A DNA stretch of 64,000 nt from Acidobacteriota bacterium. GTDB lineage: Bacteria > Acidobacteriota > Blastocatellia > Chloracidobacteriales > Chloracidobacteriaceae. This document shows positions 43,707 through 52,447 of this stretch, piece by piece. The notes below the pieces were generated by a model that was not told where the DNA came from, ran no database searches, and saw only the letters and a list, made by a program, of their open reading frames with translations. The DNA lies in the NCBI GenBank assembly GCA_016208495.1, contig JACQXX010000103.1, forward strand, positions 1-64,000, written 5' to 3'. How positions within the stretch are numbered: position 1 is the stretch's first letter; each line of letters starts with the position of its first letter. A program made the position numbers and the translations under genes.

Positions 43707-44720
43707 GTGGCCCTCCACCCAACTTTCCGCTTTCTTCGCATTGCAACTCACGGACGTGGAATGTGGGATTGGCAGTTTCCGCGAGATCCCGACACTGCCG
43801 CTCCCGAAGTGCAGATTGTTTCACCAAATGGCGGGGAGGTGTTGACGCCTTCAAGTTCATTTGAAATCAAATGGACATCACAGGATGACTTTGAAGTCAA
43901 AAGTCAGGATGTGGCGCTCTCGACGGATGGCGGTACAACTTTTTCAACCGCGATTGCGACCGGATTGGGCGGCGCTGCCAGTTCCTTTGCCTGGACAGTT
44001 CCCGACATGGACACACAGCAAGGCCGCATTCGGGTAACCGCAATTGATGAAGCCGGTAATCAGGGCAGTGCGGGCAGTGCGGGAAATTTTTCAATCACTG
44101 GAAACCCGGATTTCTCACTGACCGCAACGCCATTGTCACAATCCATCACGGCTGGTGCCACTGCGGAATTTATGGTTTCAGCTACAGGTCGAAATGGCTT
44201 TAGTGGAACGATTGGGTTAGAGGCAGTGCTTGAGACTCCAGTGGCTGGGGTCGCCGTGCGATTGTCGTCAAATTCAGTGGAGACAGATGGCATTGCAACG
44301 TTGACGGTTGAAACAAGCCCGACAACGCCAGGCGGGACATTGACTGTTACCCTGAAGGCATCAGGCGGGCAACCTCTCATTGCTCGAACCACAGTCGTTT
44401 CAATTATGGTTCAGTCGCCTGATTTCGAACTTGGGTTTGATTCCAGTTCTATCACTTTGCGAAAAGGGGAAAAAATAAAGGTCGGGATAAAAATAAATCG
44501 CACGGCTGGTTTTTCAGGGGCTGTAACCGTGACACCGCCAGACACCAGGGCACAGAAACTTAAAATAACTCCGTCAACTCAATCCACCAGCGGCGCCAGT
44601 CTTGAATTTACAATCAAAGCCAAATCAGGTGCCACCGTTGGAACCTACCCGTTGACATTTTCCGGTCAGGACTCAACCGGGCGGACTCGGATGGCCACCC
44701 TGAATCTGGTTGTTCAGTAG
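43707..44720 (+). CDS. C-terminal half of the interrupted BNR protein (Ig-like repeats)
   Basis: Continues the same reading phase as the preceding propeller gene, separated by a single TGA. It begins with the missing propeller blade (IATHGRGMWDW), then has a PNGGEVL...IKWTSQD domain of the Kre9/KNH-like type with SADGG-like strands. Two Ig-like repeats of about 100 residues follow (FSLTATPLSQSITAGATAEF; SITLRKGEKIKVGIKINRTAG). These repeats resemble the five at the end of the 8433 gene. A GTG at 43707 is available, but no ribosome-binding site supports independent translation. The whole locus 41205-44720 most likely encodes one ancestral protein of about 1170 residues. Confidence 0.7.
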   Translation: MALHPTFRFLRIATHGRGMWDWQFPRDPDTAAPEVQIVSPNGGEVLTPSSSFEIKWTSQDDFEVKSQDVALSTDGGTTFSTAIATGLGGAASSFAWTVPDMDTQQGRIRVTAIDEAGNQGSAGSAGNFSITGNPDFSLTATPLSQSITAGATAEFMVSATGRNGFSGTIGLEAVLETPVAGVAVRLSSNSVETDGIATLTVETSPTTPGGTLTVTLKASGGQPLIARTTVVSIMVQSPDFELGFDSSSITLRKGEKIKVGIKINRTAGFSGAVTVTPPDTRAQKLKITPSTQSTSGASLEFTIKAKSGATVGTYPLTFSGQDSTGRTRMATLNLVVQ

Positions 44721-44750
44721 CCCTGGCGAAAAATTGCCAGAAAAAACTAT

Positions 44751-44785
44751 GGAGGGCGACTGAGTGCCCAACTCAGTCGTCCTCC
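44751..44785. terminator. Bidirectional terminator-like hairpin
   Basis: GGAGGGCGACTGAGT pairs with ACTCAGTCGTCCTCC over 15 positions with one mismatch, around a GCCCA loop. It lies between the convergent propeller and Hsp20 genes. T-rich flanks are weak. Confidence 0.65.
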
Positions 44786-44847
44786 ACGGTAAGCTGACGA
44801 TCCACGCTTTGAAGTTCGGGAAACTTCATTCGAGAAATTTCAAAGCG

Positions 44848-45378
44848 CTATTCAGTTTTTACTTCAACCTTGGTGCCTTTCTCAGTAACCACGACTGGCA
44901 GTGTGAGGGTTAAAATCCCATCCTTTAACGTCGCCTTTGCCTGGGCTGGGTCAACTTCCTTTGGAAGCGGAAGCGTGCGGAAAATGCGATTTGACCGATA
45001 TTCGGTGTAAACCGTTTTTTCCTCTTCTTTCTTTTCCTCAGTCGTTTCGACCTTGCCGTCAACCATCAGGCTCAGGGGTTCGACGCTCACTTTCAGGTCT
45101 TCGGGTTTGAATCCAGGCACTTCGATTGTCACCTTCAGCGCGCCGTCGGCTTCTGTCATTTCAACCGGGGTCCTTCGCAACAATTCTGATTCCGCTCGGA
45201 ACCAGTCCTCCCAATCATTGCCAAGGTTTGGTTCCCGATGGCTGAAAAGTTCAAAAGCACGATCAGCAATGGTCCGGTACATTTTTTCCATTTGCTCGAA
45301 AAGGTGCTCAGCTTTAACAAAAATTGGAAGCTCCGGCTTGGCTTCAACTTTTGTTTTTACAACTGCTTCGCTTTTCAT
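44848..45378 (-). CDS. Small heat shock protein, Hsp20 family
   Basis: ATP-independent chaperone that holds unfolding proteins. The start at 45378 (AAAGGAGG just upstream) gives 176 residues beginning MKSEAVV. The alpha-crystallin domain runs from about 80: GALKVTIEVPGFKPEDLKVS, RSNRIFRTLPLPKEVDPAQA, and ATLKDGILTLTLP. A Glu/Lys-rich loop (TTEEKKEEEK) interrupts it. The final tail VEVKTE lacks the usual I-x-I motif in exact form. An N-terminal region of about 70 residues is less conserved. An HrcA or RpoH site was not recognised upstream. Confidence 0.93.
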   Translation of the reverse strand: MKSEAVVKTKVEAKPELPIFVKAEHLFEQMEKMYRTIADRAFELFSHREPNLGNDWEDWFRAESELLRRTPVEMTEADGALKVTIEVPGFKPEDLKVSVEPLSLMVDGKVETTEEKKEEEKTVYTEYRSNRIFRTLPLPKEVDPAQAKATLKDGILTLTLPVVVTEKGTKVEVKTE

Positions 45379-45748
45379 ACGACCTCCTTTTAGAAAACTA
45401 TGGAGATGCACCGTCACAGAGTATTGAGGCTGTGCCTACGATTTTCTTTAGGGCAACCTGTGTGCCATTCTCAAAAAACCATTGAATCAGAATTACCAGT
45501 CTATCCAGAGAATACTATGTTCATGGCAAAGTAAAGTTTGTTTTTCAAAGAGTTAAATCAGGAATTCCCTCATTGAAAAAATAAGGGAAAAATTTGGAAA
45601 AAAGAAAAAACGAGCGTTGACCTGACTGGCACAGGTCTCTGATCTCATCGGGAATTTTGAGGCTCGGTGCGCATTATTTCCCGGTTAATTGGGAAATCTC
45701 ACCCAGCCTCCGGAAATATTTTTGGAGTGCGCCGACGTGTCAGCACTT
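45379..45748. other. Intergenic spacer upstream of hsp20
   Basis: About 370 bases, A/T-rich around 45540-45610. It should contain the Hsp20 promoter. No CIRCE-type inverted repeat, tRNA or tandem array was recognised. Confidence 0.4.
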
Positions 45749-46639
45749 TCAATTTGAGCCTGGCCTGATGACATTGACTGAACATGGCGCGTGGAGTGCC
45801 ACAGCCTCGGACACACTGCCCATCAAAAACCTGACCAGTCCGCGTTTTCCGTGTGATCCCAACACAATTAAATCGGCTTCCCACTGACTGGCTTCGTCCA
45901 AAATACGAACCTTGGCATCCCCTTCAAGCACATGGGCTGACACCTCATATTCAACTCCAGCCAGTTGACGTTGAGCGGCTGCCACCAGATCTTCAGCCAT
46001 TTTCCGGTGTTCGGTCTGGATTCGACTGATTAAGTCAGACGGCAGAAACCCTGGGTCCGCCACTGGGACGCTTGGATCAAACACACTAACGACTCGAATT
46101 TGCGTTGGTGTCGGCCACGGGCGATATTTAATTGAATCAATGGCTTGAATGGCGGATTCTGAACCATCCGTTGCAACCAAAACTTTATATGGCTTGAGGC
46201 TGCCGTCATCGGTACCTGGCCTGCGGTCTCTGACCAGTTCGACTGAACAGGGAGCATTGCGCAGGACGGTTTGACAGGTACTCCCCAAGAAAAATCGCAC
46301 CAGCCTCGAATGGCCGTGCGAACCCAGCACCAGGTAATTTGCCCTCCACTCTTTGACATATTCCAGGATTTCAGCCTGTGGGTAGCCTTCAGAAATGGTG
46401 GTTGAGGTGGTCAACCCCAGCCGTGAAAATTTAGCCGCCGCCCGGCTGACCAATCGTTCGGCTTCCTCGACCTGAAACCGGGTGACACTTTCAACGCCCG
46501 GTACTGATGGAATGAAGGCTTTGGTATCAACCACGGTCATAACACAGATTTCGGATTGTGCTGGCCAGGGGCGGGACAGAACCTGATGGATGACTGAATC
46601 AGACGATGGCGATGAATCAATGGCGACAAGTATTTTCAT
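45749..46639 (-). CDS. Universal stress protein with two UspA domains
   Basis: A 296-residue tandem UspA protein from ATG 46639 (MKILVAIDSS, with GGAGAGG upstream). Domain 1 spans 1-150 with NYLVLGSHGHSRLVRFFLGS. Domain 2 spans 155-290 with YKVLVATDGSESAIQAIDS and LIVLGSHGKRGLVRFLMGSV. Each ends in the G-2x-G-9x-G(S/T) nucleotide-binding pattern, so ATP binding is likely. Tandem USPs are linked to stress survival and starvation responses. Not obviously in an operon with the adjacent genes. Confidence 0.92.
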   Translation of the reverse strand: MKILVAIDSSPSSDSVIHQVLSRPWPAQSEICVMTVVDTKAFIPSVPGVESVTRFQVEEAERLVSRAAAKFSRLGLTTSTTISEGYPQAEILEYVKEWRANYLVLGSHGHSRLVRFFLGSTCQTVLRNAPCSVELVRDRRPGTDDGSLKPYKVLVATDGSESAIQAIDSIKYRPWPTPTQIRVVSVFDPSVPVADPGFLPSDLISRIQTEHRKMAEDLVAAAQRQLAGVEYEVSAHVLEGDAKVRILDEASQWEADLIVLGSHGKRGLVRFLMGSVSEAVALHAPCSVNVIRPGSN

Positions 46640-46673
46640 GGCTGCCTCTCCGCAAAACAAAATTTGAGAAATT

Positions 46674-46777
46674 ATACCATTTTGGAATGAACCTATCGCA
46701 TTACTGGAAGGCTAAATCATTGAAAAAATTGTATTTACCTGAACTCTGAACCTGATACCCTGAACCCCAAATGGTAT
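46674..46777. repeat. MITE-like element, copy of the unit at the lepB start
   Basis: A 104-base unit beginning ATACCATTTTGGAATGAA and ending AATGGTAT. Internal GATTGAAAAAATTGTATTT and GATACCCTGAACCC are shared with the copy at 24716. It adds an extra heptamer-like CTGAACTCTGAA run. Confidence 0.8.
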
Positions 46778-46954
46778 TATTTGTACCGGCTGGTGAGGTC
46801 ACTTGAGTACTGAACACTCACTCGGATGAAACTGTTGGAAAAGGAAGCCGCTCTGATGCTATAAAGACCGGTTTCTTTCCCACGTCACTTTCTGAGTGAT
46901 GTCCTACCATACTGAGTGCATATCCTGTACCACAACCAGGAAATACTAGTCAAC

Positions 46955-47275
46955 AGACTCGGCCATCAAGGGCCGAGCTTGAGTCGTCAAGCCACGACGC
47001 CATCCTGCCGGATGGCCCACCGTGGTTGCATTGGTTCAAGTTCCGGTTGACCAGACCCCCGTGCAAATCACGGGAACCGATTGGGAAGAATCGATAGGTA
47101 CCTGCGGATGCCGCCTCAGTCCGCTGCGCTACGGTGACCGGTTAAACAGGCATGGGAGTCAGTGCCAGTGCCGGTCACGGCAAACCTTCCCAAATCCGGT
47201 CGAGAGGACGTCGAATCCGGTCGGCGGTCACAGTCAGACCGGTACGCACTACCCGACGCAAGTCGGTGCGTGACG
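46955..47275 (+). ncRNA. Candidate structured RNA of about 320 nt
   Basis: A GC-rich stretch without a credible gene that folds into consecutive short perfect hairpins. These are CTCGGCC/GGCCGAG (46958/46971), CCACG/CGTGG enclosing GCCATCC/GGATGGC (46992-47025), CCCGTG/CACGGG (47058-47074), CGATT/AATCG with GGGAAG loop (47078-47093), and GTGACCGG/CCGGTCAC (47134/47171). The last is ACGCA-CCGAC-GCAA-GTCGG-TGCGT (47244-47271), with a GNRA loop and a 4-base bulge. Length and stem density suggest a large bacterial RNA such as a HEARO/omega-RNA relic, but I could not match a consensus. Strand and ends are guesses. Confidence 0.45.
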
Positions 47276-47397
47276 TGAATCTTTCACATCACATCGAGGG
47301 CGGGAAGGATCCGTTCTTTCCGCTTTCGTCTCAACTCAAAAAGGAGCGGCGTTTCCTCCCGGCCCAGCCAGGACCGGGTCTCCACGCCGAAGATAGG

Positions 47398-48102
47398 ATG
47401 AAACAATCACTTTCAGCACTGGTTTTTGATTTTGGCGGTACTTTAGATGGGCCAGGAATTGCCTGGTATGAACGGTTTTTTGTGTATGCCCAGGAATATG
47501 CACCGCACGTGACCTGGAAACAGTTTCTTCCCTTTGTAATCGAGGCCGGACGGGCACTGGCTCTCAATGAACGGGCACTCTCTCTGAGCCTCGAACAGAC
47601 GGTTGAACATCTGGTCAGGCACGTGGTCAATCAACGCAACCCTGAACTGGAGGGGGTTGATGCCACCGAAATCACCAGCCGGTTTCTCCTTGATGCCCGG
47701 GCACATTTGGAACGAAGCCGCGAGGTGCTACAGGCATTGTCAACTGACTATCGGCTGGCCTGTATCAGCAATAACTGGGGCAATGCCAAAGGATGGTGTC
47801 AGGACCTTGGGTTTGACGAGTATTTTGAACTGGTGATTGATTCGACTCTGGTCAATGTCCGCAAACCGGATGCGAAGATCTTTCAGATTGCGCTTGAAAA
47901 AATGAATCTCCCCGCCGAAAAAACAGCCTATGTCGGAGATCAATTTGTCGCCGATGTGCTGGGCTCAAAGTCAGTGGGCATGATGTCGGTCTGGCTCCAA
48001 AGCAATCCTCCCAAGCCCTGTCCCGATGCGTCTAAAGTTGACTGGTGTATTACCCAAATTGAGGATTTGCTCGAATTGAAAGCAATGCCCAGATCTTCTT
48101 AA
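47398..48102 (+). CDS. HAD-superfamily hydrolase
   Basis: A 234-residue HAD phosphatase-like protein from ATG 47398 (GAAG-ATAGG just upstream). Motif I is LVFDFGGTLDGPG; the usual DxD is DFG, so the second Asp (general acid) is replaced by Gly, which is unusual. Motif II is ACISNNWGN, motif III the Lys in NVRKPDAKIFQIAL, and motif IV AYVGDQFVADVLGSKSVGM. Missing the second Asp may mean reduced phosphatase activity or another reaction. It sits 21 bases before proB, so they are probably cotranscribed, but no proline-specific role follows from that. Confidence 0.85.
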   Translation: MKQSLSALVFDFGGTLDGPGIAWYERFFVYAQEYAPHVTWKQFLPFVIEAGRALALNERALSLSLEQTVEHLVRHVVNQRNPELEGVDATEITSRFLLDARAHLERSREVLQALSTDYRLACISNNWGNAKGWCQDLGFDEYFELVIDSTLVNVRKPDAKIFQIALEKMNLPAEKTAYVGDQFVADVLGSKSVGMMSVWLQSNPPKPCPDASKVDWCITQIEDLLELKAMPRSS

Positions 48103-48123
48103 AACACCTGAAAATAGAATGCC

Positions 48124-49251
48124 ATGCGAAAATTCTCGTTAAAAAATGTCAAACGGATTGTCATTAAAATTGGCAGCAGTGTCCTGGTTGATGCTGAAGC
48201 CGGGTTGAGCGAAGACGTGTTTGCGTCGCTGACCGCTCAGGTTTCTCACCTTCGGAAAGCCGGTAAAGAAGTCGTTTTGGTGTCCTCCGGCGCGATTGCC
48301 GCTGGCCGAGTCCGGCTGGGAATGACCGCCGGGCCCAAAACCATGCCCTATAAACAGGCGGCGGCGGCGGTTGGCCAGAGCCAGTTGATGCAGGCGTATG
48401 AACGTCACTTTGCCACTCACAACCTGCAGGCCGCACAGATTTTGCTGACCCAGGATGATCTGGTGGACCGTGGGCGATTTCTCAACGCCCGCAACACCGT
48501 TTTTGCACTGCTTGAACTTGGAGTCGTTCCGATCATCAATGAAAATGACACCGTGGTGGTCGAAGAAATCAAACTCGGTGACAATGATCGTCTGAGTTCA
48601 CTGGTTACCAACTTAATTGACGCCGATTTACTGGTGATTTTATCGGATATTGAAGGACTCTTTGATTCCGATCCTAAAGCCAATCCCGAGGCAAAGTTGA
48701 TTTCACAAGTTGAAAACCTGGACCGTCAAACTGCTTCATTGGCCGCTGAGACCAAAAGTGCGTTTGGAACAGGCGGGATGGTCACCAAATTGGAAGCAGC
48801 CAGAACGGCGTCGAGGTTTGGAATTCCAACTCTCCTGGCGCGTGGCCGAAGATCAAATTGCCTGATTGATTTGTTTGCTGGAAAGGCAATTGGCACCCTG
48901 TTTTTACCCAGTCAGGAAGCCCTGAGCAGCCGCAAACACTGGATTGCCTTTACCCTCACCCCGACGGGGCGGCTGGTTTTGGATGCCGGTGCCTGCCAGG
49001 CCGTCATTCGCGGAGGCAAAAGCCTGCTTCCATCGGGGATCCGCGCGGTTGAAGGGAATTTTGGTGCCGGTGAACCCGTGGCCTGTGTGGATGAGCAAGG
49101 CCAGGAAATCGCCCGTGGCTTGGTTTCATACTGTGCCGCCGATATTGATAAAATCAAAGGCGCCAAAACAGCGGAAATTGAAAACCGGCTGGGATATAAG
49201 CTCTATGACGAGGTTATTCACCGGAATGATTTGGTGTTGACGGTGCATTGA
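48124..49251 (+). CDS. proB: Glutamate 5-kinase ProB
   Basis: First step of proline biosynthesis: ATP-dependent phosphorylation of glutamate. The 375-residue protein has the amino-acid-kinase domain (IVIKIGSSVLVDAEAGLSED, VVLVSSGAIAAGRVRLGM, NENDTVVVEEIKLGDNDRLS, FGTGGMVTKLEAARTA) and a C-terminal PUA domain from about 275 (GRLVLDAGACQAVIRGGKSL). The presence of PUA predicts proline feedback inhibition, as in E. coli. It follows the HAD gene at 21 bases. proA is far away at 15284. Confidence 0.95.
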   Translation: MRKFSLKNVKRIVIKIGSSVLVDAEAGLSEDVFASLTAQVSHLRKAGKEVVLVSSGAIAAGRVRLGMTAGPKTMPYKQAAAAVGQSQLMQAYERHFATHNLQAAQILLTQDDLVDRGRFLNARNTVFALLELGVVPIINENDTVVVEEIKLGDNDRLSSLVTNLIDADLLVILSDIEGLFDSDPKANPEAKLISQVENLDRQTASLAAETKSAFGTGGMVTKLEAARTASRFGIPTLLARGRRSNCLIDLFAGKAIGTLFLPSQEALSSRKHWIAFTLTPTGRLVLDAGACQAVIRGGKSLLPSGIRAVEGNFGAGEPVACVDEQGQEIARGLVSYCAADIDKIKGAKTAEIENRLGYKLYDEVIHRNDLVLTVH

Positions 49252-49385
49252 AAGGAAAGGATGAGGGATGAGGGATGAAAAAATCTTCCCATCTCGTTCA
49301 TTTCGATTCAGAGAAAGAAAATGACTATCTCATTGACTATATTAGGCTTGAGTTCTTCATTCTTCATTCTTCATTCTTCATTCCG
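49252..49385. repeat. Heptamer tandem repeats after proB
   Basis: GGATGAG units (49258-49277) are followed by a unique stretch and a run of TTCTTCA units (49352-49383), both with period seven. The same GGGATGA heptamer appears at 5890, 16680 and, as CATCCCT, at 52404-52432. Confidence 0.75.
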
Positions 49386-49512
49386 CCTTCATGACCTTGC
49401 CTCGAAAAACCACTTCGCAGTACTGTAAAAACACACATTTACAGCCACAATCATTTCACATTCACAATTTTAGTCGTGCATGTTGTTTCGTGAACATAAA
49501 GGAGGTCGGTCC

Positions 49513-50286
49513 ATGTTTGCACGTTCCGTTTTGCTGCTGGGCCTCTGTGTTGCGCTCTTCCTCGGAATGCCTCGATTAATGGCCTCAACTCAGGAAGAAG
49601 ACAGTCCCCGAGGTATTTTTGATACCCAAACCAAACAAGTTCCCTCTGGATTAACCAATGTTCGTCCTCGAACCGAAAAACCAAAACGCCAAAACCTGCC
49701 AGGTTCAAAGAAAAAAGACGTTGCCCCGGTCGCCAAATCAAATATGGTGGCGTTGAAGTACAGTGTGCTGGCTTCCGGCACCCAAACCCCTCCCGGATAT
49801 GAAGTTGGCCGGAATTTAACCAAAATCCAGCCGGTTTCCGGGGAAAAGCCCTATGGTGTCACCAATCCACAACGCAATTTCCGCCAGGGTGACATTATCT
49901 TCTTGTGTTTTGAAGTATCGCAGGAAGGGTATTTGTATGTGATCAATCTTGGTTCCGACGGGGTTACCCGGTCATTGATTTACCCGGATCCTGGCAAACC
50001 CGCCCGAGTTCTGCCTGATGAACCAATGACCATTGGTCCATTGCGAATTGATCCTCCGGCTGGAACAGACAAGTTGACCGTGCTGTTTAGCAAAACCCGG
50101 ATTTCTGCATTTGAAGATCCGAAACAGGACTTGAACAAAGTATTTCATCAAGAATTAAGCTCACGCACCTACACCACCATTGAGGAAGAAGAAATTTATC
50201 TTCCATCAAAGGAAATCCTGGCCATGTACTTTGCCAATAAGGGAGAGTTGCTCAAAGCTGAAATTGATGTTCGGCATTCTGAGTAA
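49513..50286 (+). CDS. Exported DUF4384-like protein
   Basis: A 257-residue exported protein from ATG 49513 (AAAGGAGG seven bases upstream). The signal peptide is MFARSVLLLGLCVALFLGM. A low-complexity basic linker follows. The C-terminal domain matches the DUF4384 pattern: FRQGDIIFLCFEVSQEGYLY, then VINLGSDGVTRSLIYP and LTVLFSKTRISAFED. The same domain forms the end of the Ser/Thr kinase encoded next, so the pair may share a sensing role. A terminator separates them. Confidence 0.75.
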   Translation: MFARSVLLLGLCVALFLGMPRLMASTQEEDSPRGIFDTQTKQVPSGLTNVRPRTEKPKRQNLPGSKKKDVAPVAKSNMVALKYSVLASGTQTPPGYEVGRNLTKIQPVSGEKPYGVTNPQRNFRQGDIIFLCFEVSQEGYLYVINLGSDGVTRSLIYPDPGKPARVLPDEPMTIGPLRIDPPAGTDKLTVLFSKTRISAFEDPKQDLNKVFHQELSSRTYTTIEEEEIYLPSKEILAMYFANKGELLKAEIDVRHSE

Positions 50287-50319
50287 CATTTGGCTCATCA
50301 ATCTTTACCATGACGTTCA

Positions 50320-50362
50320 GGGTTCAAGCTGGCGGCAGCTTGAACCCCGAACCGATTTTTTT
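50320..50362 (+). terminator. Rho-independent terminator
   Basis: GGGTTCAAGCT pairs perfectly with AGCTTGAACCC around a GGCGGC loop, and GATTTTTTT follows within a few bases. It should separate the DUF4384 gene from the kinase gene. Confidence 0.8.
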
Positions 50363-50430
50363 CTCCCTCTCTCCCCCAGACCCATGTTGATTGATCCACG
50401 CCAATCCCCTTGACCTTTTCTGTCGCTTGC

Positions 50431-52311
50431 ATGTCATCAAACTCCTTTGAACTAAAACCAAATGAAAAGCTAGGTGACCGCTATGTCATCCAGGCCAAGC
50501 TCGGCGAAGGGGGCATGGGAACGGTCTATCGAGCCATGGATGAGCGGAATTTAAACCGCCCGGTTGCCATCAAACTCATCAACGCGAAAGCCAATCAACG
50601 CTTTGCCGTCAAAGCCCGCCAACGATTGCTGAGAGAACGTGAAGCCTACCTGCGCATCACCCATCCCAATGTCGTTCAGGTCATTGATAGCGGAGTCACC
50701 GATGATGGGAATTTATTCTTAGTTCAAGAATACATTGCGGGCGAATCGCTGGATAAACTGGTGCGGCGCAAGGGGCAACTTCCAAAAAATGAAATTCTGT
50801 CAATGGTCGGCCAAATGAGCAGTGCGCTGGAGGCAATTCATAGTGAAGGGGTTCTTCATCGTGACTTAAAGCCGACTAATATCATGCTCCAAAATCTTTC
50901 CGGAGGCGGGAAGCAGGTCAAAATCATTGATTTAGGGATTGCCCGAGTTGAAGATTCAGTAATTGAAGACTCCCTTACCGTCGAAGGGGCCAGCATTGGA
51001 ACACCCTGGTATTCTTCTCCAGAGCAATTAACCGGTGCCGTTGCCACCCCACTGGTTGATTTATGGGCGCTGGCCGTGATTGCGTACCAGCTTGTGACCG
51101 GAGTGGCTCCGTTTCGCGAACCGACGATTGTACTGCTGGTGCGCAGGCAGCTTTCAGGCCCAATTTCACCAAAACAGCTTCGTCCTGATCTGCCGGAAGC
51201 CGTCAGTACGGTGTTGATGAAGGCACTCAGTTATGAACCCAGCAAGCGGTATCAAACAGTCCGTGAATTTTCAACCGCCTTAACCCTTGCCTTTGCTGGG
51301 AGTTCGGGAACCCAAACCAGCAACCAGCCTGGACTGAACCCGATTGAGGTGGTTGAAGAAGTCGAAAAAGATACTGACCCAACCCTGGCGCCCGCCAGCA
51401 AAAAAGAAGCTGAAGCGGCCAAAATTGCTCAAATTGCGGCACTCCGCGAGACGGTTGAAAAACCGCTGTCTGTCCCTGCAAATCAAGAAGTGGTTCAGGC
51501 TGGTGAACTTTCAATTCGTCAAGATAGTTCCCAACCCGCCATCTCCAGTTTGGGCGGAGCAACCCCCCAAAGCGGTCTAGCTGTGCCGAGTCAGATTGTT
51601 GTTTCACCCTCGCAAATCCAGGTTCAAGTTGTGCTTCCAACTCCGTCCTGGCGGCATCCTCGCATCTGGTTCTTCGTTATTGCCGTGGTGGCTGTGATTG
51701 GGGTGGTGGTATGGCTGGGCAAACAACCGGAGCCAGTCCCCAAACCCGCCGTTATCAAGGGAACTGGAACCGATCCAGTCCAAAATCCGACCGGCACCAC
51801 GGCCTCAACCCGACTGAGTTATTCGCTGGTGGTTGACGATCAGCGGGGAACTCCATTTAATGCTTCAGGTCGCGAAATTTATCGTTCGGGTGATTCATTC
51901 AAATTTATTGTTGAGACGATGGAAACAGGCCATTTTTATTTACTCAATGAATCCACCAGTGGCGAACTGGTTCAGCTTTTTCCAGCTCCTCATTTAAATC
52001 AGGAAAACTCAATCATCCAGGCCAATCAGAAACTTTCACTTCCTCAGGAGTGGTACCAGTTTGACAAATCGGTTGGCGCTGAACGGCTGGTTTTGATCTT
52101 TTCGCGGAAACCAGTGGAACTGCTCGAAAAGTTACAATCCAAAAAACTCGCAACACCCCAGGGAATCATCGCTCCGAATCAATCGCGCCAAATTCGAGAA
52201 TGGATTAAGTCCAATCAGGCTGAAAATAAACAGGAAAACTTCGATTTTGAAACCAGGCTGGAGTCACCGAAAGATCCGCTCGTGGCCCAGATCACGCTCC
52301 AGCATCGGTAA
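50431..52311 (+). CDS. Ser/Thr protein kinase with C-terminal DUF4384-like domain
   Basis: A 626-residue PknB-type membrane kinase; the ATG at 50431 is preferred over an upstream TTG. The kinase domain (about 14-285) has LGEGGMGTVY, VAIKLI with the ATP Lys, HRDLKPTNIM and IIDLGIARV (DLG in place of DFG, common in bacterial STKs), then GTPWYSSPEQL. A Pro/Ala-rich linker leads to a single transmembrane helix (IWFFVIAVVAVIGVVVWLG, about 412-430). The extracytoplasmic C-terminal part (about 465-600) is DUF4384-like: SGDSFKFIVETMETGHFYLL. The domain probably senses an outside signal. Confidence 0.9.
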   Translation: MSSNSFELKPNEKLGDRYVIQAKLGEGGMGTVYRAMDERNLNRPVAIKLINAKANQRFAVKARQRLLREREAYLRITHPNVVQVIDSGVTDDGNLFLVQEYIAGESLDKLVRRKGQLPKNEILSMVGQMSSALEAIHSEGVLHRDLKPTNIMLQNLSGGGKQVKIIDLGIARVEDSVIEDSLTVEGASIGTPWYSSPEQLTGAVATPLVDLWALAVIAYQLVTGVAPFREPTIVLLVRRQLSGPISPKQLRPDLPEAVSTVLMKALSYEPSKRYQTVREFSTALTLAFAGSSGTQTSNQPGLNPIEVVEEVEKDTDPTLAPASKKEAEAAKIAQIAALRETVEKPLSVPANQEVVQAGELSIRQDSSQPAISSLGGATPQSGLAVPSQIVVSPSQIQVQVVLPTPSWRHPRIWFFVIAVVAVIGVVVWLGKQPEPVPKPAVIKGTGTDPVQNPTGTTASTRLSYSLVVDDQRGTPFNASGREIYRSGDSFKFIVETMETGHFYLLNESTSGELVQLFPAPHLNQENSIIQANQKLSLPQEWYQFDKSVGAERLVLIFSRKPVELLEKLQSKKLATPQGIIAPNQSRQIREWIKSNQAENKQENFDFETRLESPKDPLVAQITLQHR

Positions 52312-52435
52312 GTGACAAGGGGACAAAGGGGACAAGGGGACAGGTGACCAGATGACAGGGTGACAGAGTGACAAGGTGACAAGGTGACAAGTGGATTTTC
52401 TTCATCCCTCATCCCTCATCCCTCATCCCTTAAAG
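52312..52435. repeat. GGTGACAA octamer and CATCCCT heptamer arrays
   Basis: Starting just after the kinase stop codon, GGGGACAA and GGTGACAA words repeat with period eight (52314-52391), then CATCCCT units with period seven (52404-52432). The arrays lie between two convergent genes. Confidence 0.8.
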
Positions 52436-52447
52436 AACCCGACCCCC

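Noticed and set aside
47244-47271. Group II intron domain V
   Set aside because: It has a 4-base bulge on the 5' side in place of the 2-base 3' bulge, and lacks the AGC triad.
47022-47273. 83-residue plus-strand reading frame
   Set aside because: Overlaps the dense hairpin region, has Cys/Arg-rich low-quality composition and no ribosome site.
47152-47397. N-terminal extension of the HAD hydrolase
   Set aside because: Encoded by the structured region; HAD motif I starts right after the ATG at 47398.
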